Assembly: GCA_029776225.1 (NCBI GenBank)
Contig: JAKOTR010000022.1
Coordinates: 248,001 to 312,000, forward strand
Source of the DNA: Acidobacteriota bacterium
GTDB lineage: Bacteria > Acidobacteriota > Terriglobia > Bryobacterales > Bryobacteraceae
Length of the DNA: 64,000 bases
Direction of reading: 5' to 3'
Positions within the stretch are counted from its first letter, which is position 1, and the number at the start of each line of letters is the position of its first letter. The notes beneath the pieces were generated by a model. That model did not search any database. It worked only from the letters and a program-made list of their open reading frames with translations, and was not told the origin of the DNA. The position numbers were made by a program, and so were the translations under genes. Below are positions 17,106 to 26,912 of this stretch, piece after piece.

Positions 17106-17444
17106 CTATCTCTCCCGGAATTTCGCGAATAGGAAGCCGAATATGAACCCGGCGGCGGCCGCGAGGGCTAACTGGCGGCCCGCGTCTGCCGGAATGAACC
17201 GCGTGCCGGCCTCGCTAATCTCGAAGACGCCCGCAGGCTTCGCCCCCACTCCGCCGCCTGCTCCGGTGCCGCTGCGGCCTTCCTCCGGGTGCGCGCCGGT
17301 GCCTCCGCCGAAACCATAACCGATCTTGGCGACCGGGATGACGGTCTTGCCGCCGCTCTGGACAGGTTCACCGTAAACGTTTTTCACGCTGCCGCTGTAG
17401 GTCAGCTTCTCCTGCATGGCCTGAATCATTTCGGCAAAATCCAT
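17106..17444 (-). CDS. GerW (YtfJ) family protein
   Basis: With the start at ATG 17444 the 112-residue protein shows the GerW/YtfJ pattern: a N-terminal helix, then YSGSVKNVYGEPVQSGGKTV, IPVAKIGYGFGGGTG, a glycine-rich linker and a hydrophobic C-terminal stretch (about 93-107). In Bacillus the family member is needed for spore germination, but homologues occur in many non-sporulating bacteria where the function is unknown. The end of the protein can form a membrane anchor. It sits 30 bases upstream-side of the POTRA gene on the same strand. Confidence 0.82.
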   Translation of the reverse strand: MDFAEMIQAMQEKLTYSGSVKNVYGEPVQSGGKTVIPVAKIGYGFGGGTGAHPEEGRSGTGAGGGVGAKPAGVFEISEAGTRFIPADAGRQLALAAAAGFIFGFLFAKFRER

Positions 17445-17474
17445 AACACACCTCCTCGCCAACAGGGTAGCGAA

Positions 17475-18914
17475 TCAGAAGGCCTGGAAGCCGAAGGCCA
17501 TGTCGTTCGCCAGGGCGGCGATCCTGCGTACCTTGGTCCACTTCGATTGCTGCGGCTTACAGATCAGCGTCCCGGCTTTGGCCGGCCGTTGCGCCGATGT
17601 CCACTGCACCGGAACCGCCAGCGGCGGCACTTCAACCCCATCGACGCCCAGCAGGCTCTTGATGAGCAGGTTGGTCTGCGACATCCCATAGCTCATCAAC
17701 ATGTAGCGTGCGCCCAACTGAGGCGAAATGACGAATCCCGAGAGCCAGCGCTGTCCCGGCAGCGGCGGCCTCGCCAGTGCGACCATCGGCAGCCAGCGGG
17801 TCGCCTTGTTGCCGAACGGGAGGAAGCTCGACATGGTCGGCAGCCCCAGCATGCTGAATGTGAAATAGTACGTCGATGCTTCGAGCAGCCCGCGTCCCCA
17901 TCCCGGCAGACGCGATGTGACGGAGGCCGCAAAGCCTCCGGCGATCCCCATTGGGATCACGGGCCCGGAGAGCGCCCACTTGCCGCGCGGGCCCTCCTGC
18001 ATTTTGAAAATGATGTCGGCGCGGCGGGCGGCAAAATCGGGACGAATCTCGATGTCCTGGCCGGTCAGCGGCCTGAAGAGCTTCAGATCGTTCAGTTGCG
18101 ACACGCTCTTGCGGAACAGCTCGCCGTCGAACACAGCGCCTTCATCCAGCTTCAGCGCGCGCCGCAGCGTGAGGTCGCCGTAGGCGTGATTGCCGCGGAA
18201 CTCGATCCTGCCGACGCTGAATGGCGGCCCTTGCACCCCTATCGGCCGCACTATCACCGTGCCGTCTTCCGGCGAGCCGTCGATCTCGAGCCGCGCCTGA
18301 AAATGTATGGAGCCGTCCTTTTCCGCGGCGCGTTGAAACTCGAAGAGGCAGGCGCACACATCGCGGGCGGAGAACTCGCCGCCGCCCAGCATGCGGTACT
18401 GCTTTCCCGCGTTCGCGTTGACTATGAGGGTGATTTTTTCGCCGTCTTGCTTGACGTGGTCCAGGTTTACTTCGGCGTCGAAGTAGCCGTGCGAGATATA
18501 AAGCGAGCGGGTCTCGGCGAGCGCGGATTCAATCGCGGGGTCTGAATACGGAATTTTGCGGAACGCGCGCTTGAGTTTCTTGATTTCAAGTTTCGGATCG
18601 CCGATGAATTTTACGTCATCGACACGATACAGCGGACCGCGGTTGACGTGCACCCGCATATTCACCCGGCGGAATCCGGCGGGAACCAGAGCGGCGTCCA
18701 CCTGCGCGTCGCGGTAGCCTTCGGCGATCAATTGCCGGCGAAGAGCGCTTGCCGCCTCATTGGCGCCCTTTTCGTCAATGGAAGTCCCCGGCTTGATTTC
18801 GACGGGGCGCTCCTCACTGCGGGGTTCGAATTTGACTTGATTAAGAAATAAGCGGCCGGACTCCGCCCACGCGGGGGCGGTAAACAGAAATACAAAAACA
18901 ACTACAACAACCAA
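17475..18914 (-). CDS. POTRA-domain outer-membrane assembly-type protein (BamA/TamA-like)
   Basis: Translation probably starts at TTG 18914, which begins a very hydrophobic signal peptide (VVVVVFVFLF, cut near AWAES). The 479-residue protein carries at least two or three POTRA-like repeats: YRVDDVKFIGDP with SLYISHGYFDAEVNLDHV, and FSVGRIEFRGNHAYGDLTLRRAL. The remaining part (about 320-479) is shorter than a full 16-strand barrel, so the C-terminal domain is reduced or different from BamA/TamA. It may assist outer-membrane insertion or form a small barrel. The GTT-rich codons at the start are unlike the neighbours. Ends 30 bases before gerW. Confidence 0.72.
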   Translation of the reverse strand: MVVVVVFVFLFTAPAWAESGRLFLNQVKFEPRSEERPVEIKPGTSIDEKGANEAASALRRQLIAEGYRDAQVDAALVPAGFRRVNMRVHVNRGPLYRVDDVKFIGDPKLEIKKLKRAFRKIPYSDPAIESALAETRSLYISHGYFDAEVNLDHVKQDGEKITLIVNANAGKQYRMLGGGEFSARDVCACLFEFQRAAEKDGSIHFQARLEIDGSPEDGTVIVRPIGVQGPPFSVGRIEFRGNHAYGDLTLRRALKLDEGAVFDGELFRKSVSQLNDLKLFRPLTGQDIEIRPDFAARRADIIFKMQEGPRGKWALSGPVIPMGIAGGFAASVTSRLPGWGRGLLEASTYYFTFSMLGLPTMSSFLPFGNKATRWLPMVALARPPLPGQRWLSGFVISPQLGARYMLMSYGMSQTNLLIKSLLGVDGVEVPPLAVPVQWTSAQRPAKAGTLICKPQQSKWTKVRRIAALANDMAFGFQAF

Positions 18915-19108
18915 AAATGCTGGACGCGGTCACAATCCGGGCGGTTTCGCCGAAGTAAGTTCACTTGAGAAACCTTAATAGGCTGCGCCGCGAACATTAT
19001 CCGCTGCGCAGTGCGAGGATGGGGCCGGCAGCGGCGGTTTCTAAATTGCGCGCAGCGCAGCGGCCAGCAACACCAAGTTCGCGGCACACGGCCGCGCGGT
19101 CAGCGCTT

Positions 19109-19225
19109 TCAGGTGAACGGGCCGGCCGAGGTCCACAGGTAGACGAACACCACGGCGGCCAGAATCCAGAACAGCAGGTTGCGCATCGCCGAGCGGCGCT
19201 GGCGGATGCGGTCGAAGTCTTCCAC
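19109..19225 (-). CDS. 38-residue membrane microprotein after nuoH
   Basis: A short open frame begins with GTG at 19225, two bases after the nuoH stop, with GGGGG (19231-19235) five bases upstream as a ribosome site. The 38-residue product has a basic N-terminal part (VEDFDRIRQRRSAMRN), then a single hydrophobic helix (LLFWILAAVVFVYLW, about 17-31) and a short polar tail, so the topology would be N-in. It lies last in the complex I transcription unit, where small accessory subunits or assembly factors could reside. I recognise no family. Position, ribosome site and composition support it, but no homology does. Confidence 0.55.
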   Translation of the reverse strand: MEDFDRIRQRRSAMRNLLFWILAAVVFVYLWTSAGPFT

Positions 19226-19227
19226 TC

Positions 19228-20406
19228 TTACCCCCTGAGCATGCCAACCACGGCGTTGACCATAACCGCGGCCATCCCGAGGGGGATCAAGCGCTTCCAG
19301 CCGACGTTCATCAACTGGTCGTAGCGGAAACGCGGCCAGGTGCCCCGGAACCAGATCATCGCGTAGACGATCAGCGAAACTTTGAAGAAGAACCAGAACA
19401 GCCCGACTATCGCGGCGTTCACCGCAGGAATCAGGAACAGCAGGCCGATGAGCACGAGCGCCGCGGCAACCGCCAGCAGGAACAGGCGCTGCGGCTGGCT
19501 CGGGAGGCGCCGCATCAGCGGGATACACAAGATTCCGGAGCCCGCGAACACGGCCAGCGGGAAGGCAACCTCCAGTGGCCAGGCAAGCCAGGAAACGTTG
19601 GGGAACGGCCGCAGCCAGCCGCCCCAGAACACCGTCACCGCCACCGAGGCGATCACCAGGATGTTGGCGTATTCGGCCAGGAAGAAGAGGGCGAAGCGCA
19701 GCCCGCTGTACTCGGTATGGAAGCCCGCCACCAGCTCGGATTCGGCCTCGGGCAAGTCAAACGGGGCGCGGTTGGTTTCCGCGATCGCGGCAATCATGTA
19801 GATGACGAAGGGCACCAGCATCAGGCCGAAGTTATCGAAGGCGAACCAGACTTGCCGCTCGGCCTGCGCCTTCACGATGCCGGTCATGCTGAGCGTGCCG
19901 GCCATCATGACGCCGGACAGCAGCGCGAAGGCAAGCGCCACTTCGTAACTGATAAGCTGCGCGCCGCTGCGCAGCGACCCGAGCAGCGAGTAGTGGCTGT
20001 TGGACGACCAGCCGCCGAGCACGATCCCAAGAATTCCCACCGAGGACATCGCGCTGATCACCAGCAGGCCCACATTGACGTCCGCCACGTGCAGAGTTTC
20101 GGTAAAGGGAATCACGGAGAACGCCGTCAGCGCGGTGAACGTGGAGACCGCGGGCGCCATCCAGAAAATGGCCTTGTCGGACTGGTTCGGGATGATGTCT
20201 TCCTTGAGGATCAGCTTCAGGGCGTCGGCAATCGGCTGGAGCAGCCCGTGCGGCCCCACGCGCATAGGACCAAGCCGCACCTGAAAGTCCGCCAGGATCT
20301 TGCGTTCCACCAGCGAGAGATAGCCGGCCACCAACGGAACGCAACAAACGATCACCACCGTGAGGATCAGCGGGATGAACAGCGGGCTGTTAAGAATACT
20401 TTCCAT
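19228..20406 (-). CDS. nuoH: NADH-quinone oxidoreductase subunit H
   Basis: NuoH is the membrane subunit that, with NuoB and NuoD, forms the quinone chamber and starts the proton path. The 392-residue protein has eight or more helices and the conserved loops: ERKILADFQVRLGPMRVGPH, QPIADALKLILKED, and EVALAFALLSGVMM. The acidic quinone-site region is AIAETNRAPFDLPEAESELV. Unusually, nuoH comes after nuoN instead of between nuoG and nuoI. It is separated from nuoN by 11 bases and followed by a microprotein frame. Confidence 0.98.
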   Translation of the reverse strand: MESILNSPLFIPLILTVVIVCCVPLVAGYLSLVERKILADFQVRLGPMRVGPHGLLQPIADALKLILKEDIIPNQSDKAIFWMAPAVSTFTALTAFSVIPFTETLHVADVNVGLLVISAMSSVGILGIVLGGWSSNSHYSLLGSLRSGAQLISYEVALAFALLSGVMMAGTLSMTGIVKAQAERQVWFAFDNFGLMLVPFVIYMIAAIAETNRAPFDLPEAESELVAGFHTEYSGLRFALFFLAEYANILVIASVAVTVFWGGWLRPFPNVSWLAWPLEVAFPLAVFAGSGILCIPLMRRLPSQPQRLFLLAVAAALVLIGLLFLIPAVNAAIVGLFWFFFKVSLIVYAMIWFRGTWPRFRYDQLMNVGWKRLIPLGMAAVMVNAVVGMLRG

Positions 20407-20417
20407 AACCTACCAGC

Positions 20418-21890
20418 TCACCGAACCAGCGAAGTCGTACTCTGCGCCAGCCGCAGAAACGGTTCGGGATAAATTCCGATCAGAAGCGTCATCACGCCGG
20501 TGACGCCAAGCGCCAGCCGCAGGCCGAAGCTCGAAGCAACCGGCAGCTTATCGGTCGTTTCGCTGACAAACATGCTGCGCACGATGCGGAAGTAGTAGTA
20601 AACCGCCACCGCCGTGTACACCGCAGCCGCCACCGCCAACACGTAGTGCTGGGTCTCGACCAGCGCAAGAAAGATGTAATACTTGCCCAGGAAGCCCGCC
20701 GTCGGGGGAATGCCCGCCAGCGAACAGAGGAAAATCAGCATCAGCACCGCGTGCGCCGGGCTCTTGCGCATCAGCCCGGAGATGTCGTCCATGTCGTCGC
20801 CGATGATGTTCTTCCGGCGCAGCGCCACCAGCACGATGAACGCGCCGAGGTTCATGAAGGTGTAAACCAGCATGTACACGGCCACGCCCGTGATGCCGGT
20901 CACGTTGCCGGCAATCAGGCCGAGCAGGATGAAGCCGGCGTGCGAGATGGAACTGTAGGCCAGCAGGCGCTTCACGTTGGTCTGGCTCAGCGCGGCGAGG
21001 TTGCCCACCGTCAGTGTGGCGAGGGCGACCGCGCTCAGCAGCGGCTCCCAGATCTCGCGCGACGCCGCCAGCGGCCCGAGAAAGATGCGCACAAGAAAGG
21101 CGAACGACGCGGCCTTCGATGCCACCGAAAGGTAGGCCGTGATCGGCGTCGGCGCGCCCTCATACGCGTCCGGCGCCCACATATGGAACGGGACCGCCGA
21201 AACCTTGAACAACAAGCCGACAGCCGTGGTGGCCAGCGCCAGGAACACCAGCGGGTCCCACAGCCCGCGGGTGGCCAGCGATATGGCGACCTCACGCAGC
21301 CTGGTCGAGCCGCTCAGCCCGTACATCACCGAGAAGCCGTATACGAGGAACCCGCTCGAGAATGCGCCGAGCAGCAAATACTTCAATGCCGCTTCGTTCG
21401 ACCGCTTGTCGCCCCGGAGAAAGCCGACCATGATGTAGAAGCACAGGGCCATCAGCTCCAGGCCGACGAAAAGCGTGATCAGGTCGGTCCCGGTGGCCAG
21501 GAAAAACATCCCGCAGTTGGCCAGCAGGATCAGGCCGTAGTATTCGCCGTGGTGCTCGTTTTCGGTTTCCAGGTAGCGGTAAGACACGATCGCCACGATG
21601 AAGCTCGCGGCCAGGAAAATCCAGTTGAAGAACAGCGCGAAGCTGTCCACGGTGAGCGTGCCGCGGAAAGCGGTGATCTCCGGGATGCCGTGCGACATCA
21701 GGAAGCTCTGCTGCTGCCACAGCCCCGCCCCGGCGAACACCAGGCCGAGCACGAGGAAAAACAGCAGGTACTTCCGCTGCTTCGGCGACGGGAAGATCAG
21801 AAAGTCGAACAGGAAGACGGCGCATCCGAACAGCGCCAGCATGATCGCCGGCACGAGCACGAAATGATCCTGCGCGGTGTAGTAACTCAT
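20418..21890 (-). CDS. nuoN: NADH-quinone oxidoreductase subunit N
   Basis: NuoN is one of three antiporter-like proton channels of complex I. The 490-residue product has about 14 helices and the typical features: LELMALCFYIMVGFLRGD (helix 5 Glu), LLFKVSAVPFHMWAPDAYEG (Lys and broken helix 7), RLLAYSSISHAGF (helix 8) and FLGKYYIF near the C-terminus. Its start overlaps the end of nuoM by four bases, so translation is coupled. It is followed by nuoH. Confidence 0.98.
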   Translation of the reverse strand: MSYYTAQDHFVLVPAIMLALFGCAVFLFDFLIFPSPKQRKYLLFFLVLGLVFAGAGLWQQQSFLMSHGIPEITAFRGTLTVDSFALFFNWIFLAASFIVAIVSYRYLETENEHHGEYYGLILLANCGMFFLATGTDLITLFVGLELMALCFYIMVGFLRGDKRSNEAALKYLLLGAFSSGFLVYGFSVMYGLSGSTRLREVAISLATRGLWDPLVFLALATTAVGLLFKVSAVPFHMWAPDAYEGAPTPITAYLSVASKAASFAFLVRIFLGPLAASREIWEPLLSAVALATLTVGNLAALSQTNVKRLLAYSSISHAGFILLGLIAGNVTGITGVAVYMLVYTFMNLGAFIVLVALRRKNIIGDDMDDISGLMRKSPAHAVLMLIFLCSLAGIPPTAGFLGKYYIFLALVETQHYVLAVAAAVYTAVAVYYYFRIVRSMFVSETTDKLPVASSFGLRLALGVTGVMTLLIGIYPEPFLRLAQSTTSLVR

Positions 21891-23434
21891 CGGGCCACCT
21901 CCGCCGCTCTCGGCGCCTCTGCCTGCTGGACGGGTTTCTGGAAGTAGTCCGGCCGGACGCGCTCCACAATCTGGGCCACCGGCTTCTCAAGCACCGCGAA
22001 GTGCGGCTGCGGGTAAACGCCGATCCAGATCGCCCAGGCGATCAGCGGCAGAAAAGTGGCCAGTTCGCGGAAGCTCAAATCAGGCAGCCGCAGGTTTTTG
22101 GGATTCGTGATCTGCCCCAACATGGTGCGCTGATACATCCACAGCAGGTAAGCCGCGCCAAAAATGATTCCGGTGACGGCGATTGCCGCCCACGCGCGAT
22201 TGGCTTCAAACGCGCCCTGAAGAATCGTGAACTCGCCGATGAAGCCGTTGAGCAGCGGCAGGCCGGCCGAGCTCAGCATGGCGATCGCGGCCACGATGGC
22301 ATACACCGGCATCACGTGGCCGAGCCCGCCGAATTCCTTAAAGTCCCGCGTGTGGCGCCGCTCATACGCGATTCCCACCACAAGGAAGAGCATGCCGGTC
22401 GAGATACCGTGATTGATCTGCTGAATCACGCTGCCGGCCAGCCCGTTGGGGTTCAGGGCGAAGATGCCCAGCGTGCAGAACCCAAGATGGCTCACCGACG
22501 AGTAGGCCACCAGCTTCTTCCAATCCTGCTGCATCAGGCTCACCAGGGCGCCGTAGATGATGCCGATGAGCGAAAGCGCCACCAGCACCTGTACGATAGC
22601 GGCGTTGACCGAAGCCTTCGGCAGCAGCGGCAGCGAGAAGCGGATGAAACCGTAGGTGCCCATCTTCAGCAGCACGCTCGCCAGCACCACCGAGCCCGCC
22701 GTCGGCGCCTCCACGTGCGCGTCGGGAAGCCAGGTGTGGAACGGGAACATCGGCACCTTGATGGCGAAACCAATGAAGAACGCCCAGAACACCCACTGCT
22801 CCATGACGGGGGACAGGTTCAGCTTCATCAGCTCGGAGATCTCAAACGTGTAATATCCGAACTGCTTGAAGTGCTCGAAATAGAGCGTCAGGATGCCGAG
22901 CAGCATCAGCGCTCCGCCGGCGAGCGTGTAGATGAAAAACTTGATCGCCGCGTAGAGCTTGCGCGGGCCGCCCCACACGCCGATGATGAAGTACATCGGC
23001 ACCAGCACCACTTCCCAGAACACGAAGAAGAGGAAGAAATCGAGCGAAACGAACACCCCGATGATTCCCGTCTGCTGCAACAGGAACATCGCGTAGTATT
23101 CCTTCACGCGGTCCTGAATCGCGTTCCAGGAAGAGAGAATGGCGATGCAGCCGATCACGGTGGTCAGCATGACCAGCAGAAGGCTGATGCCGTCGATGCC
23201 GATCATGTACTTCACGCCGAGCGCGGGGATCCAGTCGGCCTTTTCGACAAATTGGAAACCGGAGGCGTCCTTGTCGAAGCGGAATACGAGCGGCAGCGAG
23301 ACCAGGAATCCCGCCAGTGCCGCGATGTTCGCCCAAAGCCGGATGAGATTTTTCCGCTCCGCCGGGATCAGCAGCAGAACCGCCATGCCGATCAGCGGCG
23401 TGAACAGAACCCAACTTAGTAAGTGTCCATCCAT
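21887..23434 (-). CDS. nuoM: NADH-quinone oxidoreductase subunit M
   Basis: This antiporter-like complex I subunit of 515 residues carries the proton-channel motifs FFVFWEVVLVPMYFIIGVWG (Glu in helix 5), FAIKVPMFPFHTWLPDAHVE (Lys in helix 7), KLVAYSSVSHLGFCTLGIF (helix 8) and the conserved LPLLNGFIGEFTIL. The C-terminal tail (about 480-515) is rich in Ala, Glu and Arg. It lies 3 bases after nuoL and overlaps nuoN. Confidence 0.98.
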   Translation of the reverse strand: MDGHLLSWVLFTPLIGMAVLLLIPAERKNLIRLWANIAALAGFLVSLPLVFRFDKDASGFQFVEKADWIPALGVKYMIGIDGISLLLVMLTTVIGCIAILSSWNAIQDRVKEYYAMFLLQQTGIIGVFVSLDFFLFFVFWEVVLVPMYFIIGVWGGPRKLYAAIKFFIYTLAGGALMLLGILTLYFEHFKQFGYYTFEISELMKLNLSPVMEQWVFWAFFIGFAIKVPMFPFHTWLPDAHVEAPTAGSVVLASVLLKMGTYGFIRFSLPLLPKASVNAAIVQVLVALSLIGIIYGALVSLMQQDWKKLVAYSSVSHLGFCTLGIFALNPNGLAGSVIQQINHGISTGMLFLVVGIAYERRHTRDFKEFGGLGHVMPVYAIVAAIAMLSSAGLPLLNGFIGEFTILQGAFEANRAWAAIAVTGIIFGAAYLLWMYQRTMLGQITNPKNLRLPDLSFRELATFLPLIAWAIWIGVYPQPHFAVLEKPVAQIVERVRPDYFQKPVQQAEAPRAAEVAR

Positions 23435-23437
23435 GTG

Positions 23438-25570
23438 TTACCGCACTAAATAGTAGCCGAAGACCGCGGCGATCCCGAGCACAAACACCAGCGCATAGGA
23501 CTGCACCGAGCCGGTCTGCAACATGCGCACCGGATAGGAGGCGATCTTCACCGAAAAGCCCGTGAGCCGCACCAGCCCGTCGACGATCCACGTGTCCCAC
23601 CACATGCTGATCGTCGAGGTGAAACGGGTGAGCCAGCCGGCACCATTTACGCCGCCGTCGACCACTTTCTGGTCGAAACGCGAAAGAGCGTTGCCGCCGC
23701 CCTTAACCATTCCGTTGACGAACAGGAAATCGTAGATCTCGTCCACGTACCACTTGTTGAGAAGCAACTTGTGCAACCCGCCGAGAGCCGCGAGCGGCTC
23801 CGTCTTGGGCGCCCGCTTCTGGTAGAGGAACCACGCCAGCAGCATGCCGCAGCCGGCCACCACGACGGATAGCAGCATCAGGCCCCACTCGAGCGCGGCG
23901 TCGGCGTGATGCTCCGCTCCGTGCGCCGTCTCCGCGATGAGCACCGGGGCGAGCCAGTGTTCGAAGGCGCGGAAGCCCTCGGGCAGGAAGCTCCACAGTT
24001 TCGGAACTCCGATCCATCCCGCCAGCACGCTGCCCGCGGCCAGCACCATCAGCGGAACGGTCATCACGCGCGGCGATTCGTGCACGTGCGCGGCTACGTG
24101 CGGCTCAACGCGCGACTGGCCATAAAACGTGAGCGCCATCAGCCGCCACATGTAGAACGCCGTCAGGCCCGCCGTCACAATCCCGACCACGTAAACGCCT
24201 TTCATGCCCGCCGGGCTGGAAAACACCTGCCAGAGAATCTCGTCCTTGGAGAAAAACCCTGCCAGTCCGGGGACGCCGGCGATAGCAAGTGTGCCGATCA
24301 GCATGGTGGCGTGCGTGATCGGGATCTTGTCCTTCAGCCCGCCCATCCGCCGCATATCCTGTTCTCCTCCCATCGCGTGGATGACCGAACCGGAACCAAG
24401 GAACAGCAGGGCTTTGAAGAACGCGTGCGTGTAGAGGTGGAAAATCGCCACCCAGTAGGCGCCCACGCCGAGCGCCATGAACATAAATCCAAGCTGGCTC
24501 ACGGTGGAGTAGGCCAGCACCCGCTTGATGTCGTTCTGCGCCACGGCGATCGATGCGGCCAGAATCGCCGTAAGTGCGCCCACCACGGCCACGATGGCCG
24601 ATGTCTCCGGCGTCAACCGGAACAGCACGTTCGACCGCGCCACCATGTACACGCCCGCCGTCACCATCGTCGCGGCGTGGATCAGCGCGGAAACCGGCGT
24701 CGGGCCTTCCATCGCATCCGGCAACCAGACATAGAGGGGGAACTGCGCTGACTTGCCCGTCGCGCCGATGAACAGCAACAGAGCGATCGCGCTCAGCACG
24801 CCGAAACCAACTTCGGGGGCGAACTGTGCGAGCGCCTTGTTCACGTCGAGGAACCGCACCGAGCCCACGACGCTGAACATCAGCAGCATCCCAAGTATGA
24901 ATCCCGCGTCGCCGATGCGGTTCACGATGAAGGCCTTCTTGCCCGCATCCGCCGCGGACTTCTTATGAAAGTAAAACCCGATCAGCAGGTAGCTGCACAG
25001 CCCGACGCCTTCCCAGCCAACAAACATCAGCACGTAGTTGTTGGCCAGCACCAGCATCAGCATAAAGAACACGAAAAGGTTCAGATACCCGAAAAAGCGG
25101 TAGTATCCGCCCTCGTGTCCCATGTAGCCGATCGAGTAAACGTGGATCAGGAAGCCGATGCCGGTGACCACCAGGATCATCACCGCGCTGAGCGGGTCGA
25201 GCAGGAATCCCCAATCGGCGGCGAACTGCGCCAGCGCGCCGGTTTGCGTAGTGAACGGCAGCCCGGCCAGCCAGGTGAACTGAATAAGCTGGTGAACCCG
25301 CCCCGGCGTTCCCATCAGTTCCAGCACCGCTCCCACGGAGAAAATGAACGAAAGCAGCACCATGCCGGGGCACAGCACACTGACGATCGCCTTGGCCTTC
25401 GACGATGCATGGTGGCCCGGGTGAGCAACGCTGGGGGCGCCCTCCACGCCGGCGGCCACAGCCACCTCGGAGGGCCCTTGCGGATCGAATTTCCTGCCGA
25501 GCAGCAGCATCACCACCGCGCCGAAGAGCGGGAACAGCGGGATGAGCCAGATGGAATCCAGAAAAGTCAT
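23438..25570 (-). CDS. nuoL: NADH-quinone oxidoreductase subunit L
   Basis: NuoL is the distal antiporter-like subunit; its lateral helix HL runs back along the membrane arm. The 710 residues allow about 16 helices. Channel signatures include FVGWEGVGLCSYLLIGFY (Glu), KSAQFPLYVWLPDAMEGPTP (Lys), RVLAYSTVSQLGFMFMALG and HAFFKALLFLGSGSVIHA. Between residues 40 and 60 there is a polar insert with several His. The C-terminal part FDQKVVDGGVNGAGWLTRF matches the usual start of helix HL. It begins 4 bases after nuoK. Confidence 0.98.
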   Translation of the reverse strand: MTFLDSIWLIPLFPLFGAVVMLLLGRKFDPQGPSEVAVAAGVEGAPSVAHPGHHASSKAKAIVSVLCPGMVLLSFIFSVGAVLELMGTPGRVHQLIQFTWLAGLPFTTQTGALAQFAADWGFLLDPLSAVMILVVTGIGFLIHVYSIGYMGHEGGYYRFFGYLNLFVFFMLMLVLANNYVLMFVGWEGVGLCSYLLIGFYFHKKSAADAGKKAFIVNRIGDAGFILGMLLMFSVVGSVRFLDVNKALAQFAPEVGFGVLSAIALLLFIGATGKSAQFPLYVWLPDAMEGPTPVSALIHAATMVTAGVYMVARSNVLFRLTPETSAIVAVVGALTAILAASIAVAQNDIKRVLAYSTVSQLGFMFMALGVGAYWVAIFHLYTHAFFKALLFLGSGSVIHAMGGEQDMRRMGGLKDKIPITHATMLIGTLAIAGVPGLAGFFSKDEILWQVFSSPAGMKGVYVVGIVTAGLTAFYMWRLMALTFYGQSRVEPHVAAHVHESPRVMTVPLMVLAAGSVLAGWIGVPKLWSFLPEGFRAFEHWLAPVLIAETAHGAEHHADAALEWGLMLLSVVVAGCGMLLAWFLYQKRAPKTEPLAALGGLHKLLLNKWYVDEIYDFLFVNGMVKGGGNALSRFDQKVVDGGVNGAGWLTRFTSTISMWWDTWIVDGLVRLTGFSVKIASYPVRMLQTGSVQSYALVFVLGIAAVFGYYLVR

Positions 25571-25574
25571 CTCG

Positions 25575-25883
25575 TCACCACTTCAAAATTTCGACCTCAT
25601 CGGCCTGCACCGTCGCCTTGTTCCGGAACAGCGCGATCAGAATGCCGAGGCCCACGGCGGCTTCGGCGACCGCCACGGTGATCACGAAAATCGCAAACAC
25701 CTGTCCGATGACGTCCTGATAGTGGCGGGAAAAAGCGATGAGGTTGATGTTCACCGCGTTCAGGATCAGCTCGATGGACATCAGCATGATGATGATGTTG
25801 CGGCGAATGAGAACGCCGACAGCCCCGATGGCCAGCAGCGCGGCGCTAAGTATGAGGTAGTGGGTCGTCGTGATCGGATGCAT
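25575..25883 (-). CDS. nuoK: NADH-quinone oxidoreductase subunit K
   Basis: NuoK is a small MrpC-like subunit with three helices. The 102-residue length is standard and the sequence is highly typical: [20 protein letters not shown], then [18 protein letters not shown] with its key membrane Glu residues, and [20 protein letters not shown]. The gene starts one base after nuoJ. It takes part in coupling quinone reduction to proton movement in the membrane arm. Confidence 0.98.
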   Translation of the reverse strand: MHPITTTHYLILSAALLAIGAVGVLIRRNIIIMLMSIELILNAVNINLIAFSRHYQDVIGQVFAIFVITVAVAEAAVGLGILIALFRNKATVQADEVEILKW

Positions 25884-25884
25884 A

Positions 25885-26397
<513 letters not shown>

Positions 26398-26448
26398 CCC
26401 ACACCACTCCCGCGTGCCGGAACCCGCGGGCCGGCGGCCCTCCGCCGG

Positions 26449-26904
26449 TCAAAACTTGTACTTCGTCGGCCTGGGGCCCTCCTCGAGCATCTGCCGGTCC
26501 CAGATCGCGCCTTCCCGGCTGTAGCTGGCCAGCTCGAAATCCTGGGTCAGCTCCAGCGCATCCACCGGGCAGGCATCCTCGCACAGCCCGCAGAACATGC
26601 ACCGCGAGGTGTCGAAAGTGAATGTCGTCAATTCCTTGCGCCGGGTCTTCTCGTTGCGCTCGCTCGAAACCACAATCAGCTTTTCCGGACAGGCAAGCGC
26701 ACAGAGGTTACAGGCGATACACAGCGTTTCGCCGGTTTCCGGGTTCGTGTTGAGCCGCGGCGCCCCGCGGTACCGCTCGGCCACCTTGGGCCGCTCGGCT
26801 GGATACTGTTCCGTGCAGCGGTACTTCGGGTGTTGATAGTGAAACGTGACCCACAACCCTTCGATCAGGTCGATGAGGAAGATGGTCCGTAACAGCTTCC
26901 GCAT
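26449..26904 (-). CDS. nuoI: NADH-quinone oxidoreductase subunit I
   Basis: NuoI carries the two 4Fe-4S clusters (N6a, N6b) that pass electrons from the peripheral arm towards NuoB. In this 151-residue protein the first set of ligands is Cys62, 65, 68 and 72 (CIACNLCALACP) and the second is Cys102, 105, 108 and 112 (CMFCGLCEDACPVDALE). The N-terminal amphipathic helix (LLRTIFLIDLIEGLWVTFHY) anchors it to the membrane arm. It lies 8 bases after nuoD; in most genomes nuoH would lie between them. Confidence 0.97.
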   Translation of the reverse strand: MRKLLRTIFLIDLIEGLWVTFHYQHPKYRCTEQYPAERPKVAERYRGAPRLNTNPETGETLCIACNLCALACPEKLIVVSSERNEKTRRKELTTFTFDTSRCMFCGLCEDACPVDALELTQDFELASYSREGAIWDRQMLEEGPRPTKYKF

Positions 26905-26912
26905 GGCCCCTC

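Noticed and set aside
15656-17146. A 496-codon plus-strand open frame opposite the Gfo/Idh/MocA gene
   Set aside because: It is antisense to a well-supported gene, has no recognisable domain and shows low-complexity charged composition typical of high-GC shadow frames.
18915-19108. A gene or RNA in the 194-bp gap between the POTRA gene and the microprotein
   Set aside because: Only short GC palindromes are present; no start with ribosome site and no family signal.
20646-23419. Long plus-strand frames opposite nuoM and nuoN
   Set aside because: They mirror real complex I genes; composition is rich in Gln, His and Arg and no family can be seen.
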